A stretch of DNA of 64,000 nt, taken from Aricia agestis (Eukaryota; Arthropoda; Insecta; Lepidoptera; Lycaenidae). The stretch lies in NCBI RefSeq assembly GCF_905147365.1, contig NC_056417.1:3494501-3558500 (forward strand). Reading direction: 5' to 3'. Below, piece by piece: positions 56,634 to 64,000 of the stretch (positions within the stretch are counted from its first letter, which is position 1; the number at the start of each line of letters is the position of its first letter). A program made the translations under genes and the position numbers. The notes under the pieces were generated by a model that did not search any database, had not been told where the DNA came from, and saw only the letters and a list, made by a program, of their open reading frames with translations.

Positions 56634-58396
56634 GATGAATTTGGTAGACAACACTGTATTCTTAGGTATTACACTTGATTTAAGATAAATTACAGTGGGG
56701 TCCTCACATTGTTAATCTTGCAGGTAGGCTCAGTTCTGCAGCATATGCAGTCAGAAAAATTAGGGAAATTTCTGACGAAGATACGGCACGATTAGTATAT
56801 TTTAGTTATTTTCATAGTAGGATGTCATATGGAATCCTTTTATGGGGAAACGCTGCCGACATTAATACAATATTTGTGCTGCAGAAGCGAGCCATACGTT
56901 CTATTTATAAAATGTCTGCTTTAGAATCCCTGAGAGATAAATTTAAAGAAATTGGTATTCTAACTGTTGCTTCTCAATACATTTTGGATAATGTAATATA
57001 TGTTAGAAAAAATATAAGTAAATTTAAAGTTAAAAGTGACATTCACTCTAGGAATACTAGAAATAAGCACAAGCTAGATATGCCGGTGATCAGACTTAGT
57101 AAAGTCAGTAAATCTTTTAAAGGTCAATGTATACGCCTTTACAACAAAATCCCAGAAAACGTTCAAAATCTTTCCATTAATAAATTTAAAAAAGTAGTTA
57201 AAGAACGTTTGTGCGAGTTTCTTACGCCGGTTCTTCTCGCCGGGTTAGTTCCCGAACCGGTGGTAGGCATCATGTAGGACTTTCTGAAAACATTTATTTT
57301 AAATTTATTCAGAAATAAAACAATTTTGATTTGATTTTGATTTGATTGCTCAACGAGACAAGTTTTACAAGTTTTACGCGTTCCCTGTGAGTGAGTGATG
57401 TGACCCTTTTCGGACCTCGCGTGGCATAAAACACTTGTCTACACATCTTTCTGTTAAGAGGATACACCAGGGGCTAGAGAAATGAAAAAAAAGTACGTGT
57501 AATATCTACCTCCTATCTATCTAGCTGTCTCCCTTACCTCAATACCGCAAAACGCGATAGAGACAACTACAGAAAGTCAACGATTCGTTGTTCCCTGATT
57601 CCCTCTCCAAAAATTATCTAGCCAAATCTGTTTTCTGGATGTTTGAACACAGCGGAAAATCTGGCCATTGTTTTGGGTTTTTGAACGTTCATATCTTATT
57701 TAATAATTAAATTATGAAAAAAAAAACATAGGGACATTGTATTCGTGGCCGTAGATAATATTCAGGAAAAAAATTATAACTCTACTAGCATTATCCAGGG
57801 AGGAAACAGGGCATAGCGTTTGTATGGAAAAAAGGGCGGTGTGGACTCCTCTTAACGAAAATCCGAAAGAGTGACTCGTCACTCGAGATAGAAAACTTCA
57901 CACAAAACATCAAAAGTATGAAATTGTTGTGTTGTTGCCTCGTTATTTTGAGTATAATATAAGCGTTTAATACTTGTTTTATACGTGGCTTATATTTGGA
58001 AATTCTCTTGTAAGCGAATTTCTACCCAGTTTATGTCATCTTGGTGACGTAAGGAGGATATTGGAGTGTAAAAAATCAAATAAACCCGGTTGTAATCTAT
58101 AAAAAGTGGTTTTATTACGAATTGTCCGACGGATACGGATGTCCGGGAAAGTCCAGAAGGATTGTCAAAACTTTCAGGTCAAGTAATTATTCTTTTGTGT
58201 TTCGGCCCACTTCTAGGAAATTTGATTACAAAAGACTTTTCTGTGCTTAGTTTGTGAAGGTCCTTTGCTAGATTTTTCTGTATTGTATGATTTGTTTGCA
58301 GTCCGATCTATCTTTATATTATAAGAGGGGCTGAAGCCTAGTGGATAGCTTTTGATTTGCACTCAAGATCAGGAGAGCGCAGGTTCGATCCCGGGT
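56634..58396 (+). repeat. Left arm of a 3.68-kb inverted duplication
   Basis: Reverse complement of 58549-60311 (coordinate sum 116945 throughout). The 151-codon frames at 56822-57277 and 59668-60123 are identical, and spot checks at both ends and mid-arm show no mismatch. Content in order: 3' end of a LINE (56634-57348, with a TTTTGATTTGATT tail), a TTAA-flanked element (57458-57851), unique sequence and part of a SINE-type unit. The open frame is the C-terminal part of the LINE ORF2, not a gene. Confidence 0.95.
57458..57851 (+). mobile_element. TTAA-flanked non-autonomous element
   Basis: Ends GAGGATACACC and, inverted, GAGGAGTCCACACC, with TTAA on both sides (57454-57457, 57852-57855), as in piggyBac-type elements. 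An older copy is at 35636-36086, and the mirror copy is at 59094-59487. No transposase. Confidence 0.75.
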
Positions 58397-58548
58397 AATA
58401 GCGTAAACCCGGGATCGAACCAACCAGCGCACTTCTATTACAAAAGACTTTTCTGTGCCAAGTTTGAGAAGGTCCTTTGCTAGATTTTTCTGATGATTTG
58501 TAGAGATCTAGATGATTTGTTACAATACAGATGTTATTTTCTTTGTAA
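58397..58548. other. Spacer at the centre of the inverted duplication
   Basis: 152 bp. It is the second half of SINE-type unit copy 2 (self-complementary CCCGGGATCGAACC at about 58408, end CAATACAGATGTT at 58534) followed by ATTTTCTTTGTAA. The arms begin exactly inside the CCCGGG motif on both sides. Confidence 0.9.
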
Positions 58549-60311
58549 ACCCGGGATCGAACCTGCGCTCTCCTGATCTTGAGTGCAAATCAAAAGCTAT
58601 CCACTAGGCTTCAGCCCCTCTTATAATATAAAGATAGATCGGACTGCAAACAAATCATACAATACAGAAAAATCTAGCAAAGGACCTTCACAAACTAAGC
58701 ACAGAAAAGTCTTTTGTAATCAAATTTCCTAGAAGTGGGCCGAAACACAAAAGAATAATTACTTGACCTGAAAGTTTTGACAATCCTTCTGGACTTTCCC
58801 GGACATCCGTATCCGTCGGACAATTCGTAATAAAACCACTTTTTATAGATTACAACCGGGTTTATTTGATTTTTTACACTCCAATATCCTCCTTACGTCA
58901 CCAAGATGACATAAACTGGGTAGAAATTCGCTTACAAGAGAATTTCCAAATATAAGCCACGTATAAAACAAGTATTAAACGCTTATATTATACTCAAAAT
59001 AACGAGGCAACAACACAACAATTTCATACTTTTGATGTTTTGTGTGAAGTTTTCTATCTCGAGTGACGAGTCACTCTTTCGGATTTTCGTTAAGAGGAGT
59101 CCACACCGCCCTTTTTTCCATACAAACGCTATGCCCTGTTTCCTCCCTGGATAATGCTAGTAGAGTTATAATTTTTTTCCTGAATATTATCTACGGCCAC
59201 GAATACAATGTCCCTATGTTTTTTTTTTCATAATTTAATTATTAAATAAGATATGAACGTTCAAAAACCCAAAACAATGGCCAGATTTTCCGCTGTGTTC
59301 AAACATCCAGAAAACAGATTTGGCTAGATAATTTTTGGAGAGGGAATCAGGGAACAACGAATCGTTGACTTTCTGTAGTTGTCTCTATCGCGTTTTGCGG
59401 TATTGAGGTAAGGGAGACAGCTAGATAGATAGGAGGTAGATATTACACGTACTTTTTTTTCATTTCTCTAGCCCCTGGTGTATCCTCTTAACAGAAAGAT
59501 GTGTAGACAAGTGTTTTATGCCACGCGAGGTCCGAAAAGGGTCACATCACTCACTCACAGGGAACGCGTAAAACTTGTAAAACTTGTCTCGTTGAGCAAT
59601 CAAATCAAAATCAAATCAAAATTGTTTTATTTCTGAATAAATTTAAAATAAATGTTTTCAGAAAGTCCTACATGATGCCTACCACCGGTTCGGGAACTAA
59701 CCCGGCGAGAAGAACCGGCGTAAGAAACTCGCACAAACGTTCTTTAACTACTTTTTTAAATTTATTAATGGAAAGATTTTGAACGTTTTCTGGGATTTTG
59801 TTGTAAAGGCGTATACATTGACCTTTAAAAGATTTACTGACTTTACTAAGTCTGATCACCGGCATATCTAGCTTGTGCTTATTTCTAGTATTCCTAGAGT
59901 GAATGTCACTTTTAACTTTAAATTTACTTATATTTTTTCTAACATATATTACATTATCCAAAATGTATTGAGAAGCAACAGTTAGAATACCAATTTCTTT
60001 AAATTTATCTCTCAGGGATTCTAAAGCAGACATTTTATAAATAGAACGTATGGCTCGCTTCTGCAGCACAAATATTGTATTAATGTCGGCAGCGTTTCCC
60101 CATAAAAGGATTCCATATGACATCCTACTATGAAAATAACTAAAATATACTAATCGTGCCGTATCTTCGTCAGAAATTTCCCTAATTTTTCTGACTGCAT
60201 ATGCTGCAGAACTGAGCCTACCTGCAAGATTAACAATGTGAGGACCCCACTGTAATTTATCTTAAATCAAGTGTAATACCTAAGAATACAGTGTTGTCTA
60301 CCAAATTCATC
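58549..60311 (-). repeat. Right arm of the inverted duplication
   Basis: Contiguous at its outer side with the rest of the LINE (60312-61592), so it is the parental side and the left arm is the copy. Includes the mirror of the TTAA element (59094-59487) and the LINE 3' end (59597-60311). Confidence 0.95.
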
Positions 60312-61592
60312 TTCTCATCATTTAATACTACATTGGTTTGGACTTGCCTAACATTGGGCAAAGTAAACTTTATACATTTTGTTTTACTAGAATTTAAAAG
60401 TAAGTTATTAACATTAAACCAATGTACTATTTTTGAGAGAGCACTGTTTACCTCGTCGTAGTTCGACTGTTGTCGCTTCACTTTAAAAATAAGTGAAGTG
60501 TCATCAGCAAAAAGCACTATCTCATTATTATTATCCTTAACTAGATAAGGTAAGTCATTTATATAGATGAGAAAAAGAAATGGGCCTAATATAGATCCCT
60601 GTGGGACACCTAATTCTATTTTGGTTCCTTTGGACCTTTTACTATTAACCTCAACCCTTTGAGTCCTATTTTTAAGGTAAGAAGTCAAAAGGCTGAGAGC
60701 AGAGTCTTTAATTCCGTAGTGGCGCAATTTCCTGATCAATGTAGCATGCTCAACACAATCGAAGGCTTTGGAGAGATCGCAAAAAACACCTAAGGCATCC
60801 TGCGACTCCTCCCAAGCCTCAAAAATACTGCAAAGGAGTCCTATACCAGCATCCGTTGTGGATCGACCCTTAGTAAATCCGTATTGATTATCATGTAATA
60901 AATTATTAGAATTAAAATGTACTAGTAATTGTTTTAAAATAATTTTTTCAAATATTTTACTAAAGGTCGGTAGAATTGATATAGGCCTGAAATTCGTGGG
61001 ATCCGATTTAGTTCCGGCTTTGAATAAAGGAACAATCTTGCTATGCTTCATTAAGTCAGGAAAAACACCATTTTTTATACAGTCATTGAAAATCATTGCT
61101 AAATGAGGAGCTACGATGTCAATTATTGATTTAATAATTTTTGTGGACATGCCCCAGAGATCAGCAGTATTTTTGATACTCAACAATTTAAAGGTATCAA
61201 TAATATCTCTGGGGTTAATTTCTCTAAACTTAAAATTGACATCACATTCCTTTACATTGTCTCTGAGTAGCATTTCGGCAGCTTCAGACGAAGAATTTAA
61301 ATTTTTTGTCGTTGAGACCGGAATGTCAGCAAAAAACTTTTCAAAGACCGTCGCAACTTCTTGATCATTAGTAATCTTTTTATTTTCAAAGTATAGTTCA
61401 AAATCAGAGCTACGACAGGTGACATTTCCAGTCTCACCCGCTATTACCTGCCATGTTGTTTTGATTTTATTTTTAGAGTTTTTAATTTTATTTTTTATAT
61501 AAAGGGCTTTAGCAGCTTTACAAACTTTTCTGAAGGTTTTTGAGTAGTTTTTAACATATGCTTTATGAGCGAGTTTGATTTCTAGGATATTT
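59597..61592 (-). mobile_element. 5'-truncated Jockey/CR1-group LINE, ORF2 reverse transcriptase, broken
   Basis: Read leftward. The frame is open from about 61590; the part before the ATG at 61273 has the usual pre-RT region (HKAYVKNYSKTFRK, ATVFEKFFADIP). The 338-codon frame 61273-60257 carries the RT signature blocks in order: FRPISILPTFSKIFEK (about residue 95), QYGFTKGRSTTDA (130), FCDLSKAFDCVEHATL (164), GVPQGSILGPFLFLIYIND (222) and the catalytic FADD (255-258). A frameshift with stop follows at LGITLDLR (60257). The thumb and C-terminal part continues in another frame (WGPHIVNLAGRLSSAAYAV, then the 151-codon frame to 59668). The 3' tail is TTTTGATTTGATT-type. There is no endonuclease domain and the 5' end stops at about 61592, so it is dead. 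Confidence 0.85.
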
Positions 61593-61599
61593 TATATGA

Positions 61600-61742
61600 C
61601 TGCTAGGTGACGCCGTTGCGCCAAAAATTGTTTATCACGCTGGAACAGCACATTTTCCGGGACTAAATTTCAGCAAAATTGGTTAAGCGGTTTGGGCGTG
61701 AAGAGGTAAGAGACAGACAGACTTTCGCATTTGTAATATTAG
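61600..61742 (+). repeat. Family A repeat at the truncated end of the LINE
   Basis: Short copy (GCTAGGTGACGCCGTTGCGC start, AGACAGACAGAC end, TAATATTAG tail) with a deletion before TAAATTTCAGC. It begins within 10 bp of the point where LINE coding sequence stops. Confidence 0.7.
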
Positions 61743-62084
61743 AATCAAAGTTAATCTACTGTATGATAGGTATACTGTGACCCTACCGCAAAATGATAAA
61801 CTGAACCGCGCTGAGAGTTACAGTCCGTTCACACGTATTTTACCTCGGAGTTTCTACGATAATGTACCTTATGCTGTCGACATAGGGTCCTGGCAGGGAT
61901 AAAACCCTAAAATGCTTGAACTCCGGGGTTTTAATAACGCACTCGCGTGAAATTGTAAATTATGCGACCGCAGAACCACAGAGTGAGGGAACACACTTAA
62001 AATACAGTGACAGTCATTTATAACGACTTCGTTTATTTCTACGCATCGGATACTACGACTATAATAATAATTCATTTGTGCTAC
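61743..62084. other. Non-coding spacer
   Basis: Nothing supported; the minus-strand open frame at 61869-62075 shows no motif. Confidence 0.4.
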
Positions 62085-62172
62085 TTGGGGCCCTATTATG
62101 AGCTCTTAAATCCATTCACTTTACGTCCTTATACAGTCAGATAAGGACGTAAAAAGAATGGATTTAATGGAG
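62085..62172. mobile_element. Small foldback element
   Basis: TTAAATCCATTCACTTTACGTCC pairs with GGACGTAAAAAGAATGGATTTAA across a TTATACAGTCAGATAA loop, with weaker outer GGGGCCCTATTATGAG/GATAGAGGCC pairing. 88 bp. Confidence 0.65.
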
Positions 62173-62819
62173 AGATGATAGAGGCCTTGGACACTAAAAT
62201 GTTATAAAGATATAATAAACCGTAATAGACTTGTACTATCAGAAAATTGAAAGAAATTGATGCAATGATTAGCCTACATTGTTTAGTTGGGTTATATCAC
62301 GACAATATTTTTAAATATTATAGTTTATATATTAATTAATAGTCACCAATAATTTCTCTAAAGTACAATATCAAGTCTTGTAATGAATTTCATGATCACA
62401 GTGTAATCGTCTTTTCTTACGTAGTAACTATTTAGTAATATTATTGTGTGCCTTAACGGTTTTCTATTGTGGTACGAATTTTCAGGCTCGAGTTACTACT
62501 ATTCTAACTTTGGATTTTAACTCTTCAAAGGAAATTACTCATATGTAAACTCAAACGTAGCCTCAAACATTATTTTACACACACTTTACAATACACAACG
62601 ACTTAAAAGTAAAAACGAAAAAGGAAAATTTCTGCCTGTTTACTAATAATTATTCAAAAAATAAAAATAAATAAAAAAATAATACGTGTGACACTCGGGA
62701 ACCGCCGCAGTAAAGCCATTGCATAGCGTTTCTATCAACTTATGCTATTAATTATAATTCGCATACGTCTAGTCTTTTGTAAAAGATGATGCTCGGCAAT
62801 GTCGCACCGATCGGCACAC
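62173..62819. other. Non-coding stretch
   Basis: AT-rich. GCCATTGCATAGCGTTTCTA near 62716 looks like a piece of a dispersed repeat, but the family has no second copy here. Confidence 0.35.
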
Positions 62820-62944
62820 AGCGCGGCAACCGAATCAAGAAATTCCGTAACGAAAACTAACTAACACCCCCATCCAGATAACCATCTTAGTATGGGGTGT
62901 TAGTTAGTTTTCGTTACGGAATTTCTTGATTCGGTCGCCGCGCT
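62820..62944. mobile_element. Foldback MITE (AGCGCGGCAACCGAATCAAG ends)
   Basis: Arms of about 50 bp, from AGCGCGGCAACCGAATCAAG through TTCCGTAACGAAAACTAACT, are nearly perfect inverses around a CATCCAGATAACCATCTTAG loop. No clear target duplication. Confidence 0.8.
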
Positions 62945-64000
62945 CAAATCTCGCGATTAAAGATACCTATAGCTATAGAGCAAATATTAGTCCACTTAAA
63001 AAAAAGGTGTAGAGTGCGTGAGCTGCAACCTAAGCAATTTCTTCAGAAATGTGTTCAGGATGTCCAGAAGGTAAACATACTAAAAGTCCCCGCTCCTAGG
63101 GGTGGAGCCGGAGTGGGGGGAGGGGGGTAAAGTTCCCATTTTTTAGTTTTTTGCTCATATTTTTAAAACGGTGCGTCGTAGAGAAAAAGTGACTTCTACA
63201 CAATGAAAGCTGATAAAATTTCCTACAACTTTTGCCTTATATACTTTTTTGAAATTCTAATAGTTTTCGAGTATCGCGCTCTGAAATAGAGAGAATGAAC
63301 GGTTTTCAGCATAGCCCGTTATCTGAAGTTGAAAACTATAAATTACATATTTTATTGATAGCATAAGCTGGGAGTACCTCCAAGTGGTACAGTTTGAGAT
63401 CGCGATTTCGACCAAAAGCGGGTAATGGAGCGAAGGTGGGTCATCACTTTTCTTTTCATATTTCCGATGCCCACAGTCACAGAATACGCAATCGTGCTGG
63501 ATGATAATCCCATTCTTACCTTTAGTGATCGAAGATTCTCATTATTACCTATGCCTTCGGGATTATGTTGTTATCGTCTCTTATCTTATTTTAACCTTTG
63601 GAGGAAGTCTACCCGGTAACACAGGGGAGCAACCAACAGGTCGAAACGATTGTTTCATCTAGAATCTAAATAGAAGTTAGATACAAATTGCAATGAATTA
63701 TAATAAATGTCCTCACATCCGTCCGTCCTCAGTGTCCTAAGTGTTAATATTAGTGTAAATAGCTGAAAAATTATGAGATTGAATGAATTCTTTTTAAAAC
63801 TAAATTTCCTTTAAAACTAAATTCTTCAAAAGCTTACACGAGGTAATACGCGTCAAAGAGCTGGTTATGAAATGTCACAGTGGGAGACGAAAAATGGTTC
63901 TAAAAGTATTTCTGCAACGAAAACACGAAACGGAATTACTACGTCGCAATCCGTATAAGGCTCAACTCACACTGGGGCAGAGTCGAAGCGTCATGTTTTT
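62945..64000. other. Non-coding stretch with a probable dispersed repeat
   Basis: About 63040-63360 (GTCCAGAAGGTAAACATACT, a GGAGTGGGGGGAGGGGGG run, TTTCGAGTATCGCGCTCTGA) has the look of a dispersed repeat but has no second copy in the window. The open frame 63425-63619 is unsupported. Confidence 0.35.

Noticed and set aside
56822..57277. 151-codon open frame as an independent gene, identical to 59668-60123
   Set aside because: It is the C-terminal part of the LINE ORF2, separated from the RT part by a frameshift and mirrored by the inverted duplication.
56634..60311. Twin priming (5' inversion of a LINE) as the cause of the inverted repeat
   Set aside because: Twin priming inverts a segment but does not leave two 1.76-kb identical copies, and the arms include non-LINE sequence.
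63425..63619. 64-codon ATG frame near the right edge
   Set aside because: No motif, weak codon bias and no neighbouring exon signals.

Overview
The window is eukaryotic nuclear DNA, AT-rich and intron-dominated, and very probably lepidopteran (butterfly or moth). The evidence is the repeat content: tRNA-headed SINEs, a family ending in a conserved GC-rich core plus an A-rich tail (called family Z here), about sixteen copies of a roughly 190-bp unit ending in a CAGACAGACA run (family A), hAT/Harbinger/TTAA-type foldback elements, and a Jockey/CR1-group LINE. These families are recognised from memory, not from a database search. No bacterial genes, rRNA, functional tRNA or CRISPR array are visible.

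Host gene, minus strand. Three GC-rich exons with canonical splice sites lie at 55744-55068 (5' UTR plus start codon at 55186), 35555-35425 and 10559-10355. Their reading phases join without error (2+1 nt, then 1+2 nt), giving at least 150 N-terminal residues of one protein whose remaining exons lie off the left edge. The introns are about 19.5 kb and 24.9 kb and are packed with transposons. I do not recognise the product; it starts with a basic region and later has Ser/Arg-rich segments with a basophilic kinase-type motif.

Nested gene, plus strand. Inside the first large intron sits a two-exon gene (49844-49985 and 51298-51614 or 51822). It encodes a signal peptide and a secreted protein that I do not recognise. 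A run of eleven A's in exon 2 puts a stop at 51612, while another frame stays open for 70 more codons to 51822.

Right end. 56634-60311 is an inverted duplication: two 1763-bp arms, apparently identical where compared, around a 152-bp spacer. The right arm is part of a 5'-truncated LINE whose reverse transcriptase reads leftward (59597-61592). The left arm is a mirror copy fused to a self-complementary tRNA-headed SINE unit.

Other structure: a minisatellite at 37483-38150 with a 29-bp unit arranged as four identical 87-bp higher-order repeats; many foldback MITEs, several with clear target-site duplications (TTA, TAA, TTAA or 8 bp); a family-Z insertion flanked by direct repeats of about 67-82 bp; and a hAT-like element inserted 12 bp inside the intron behind exon 3.
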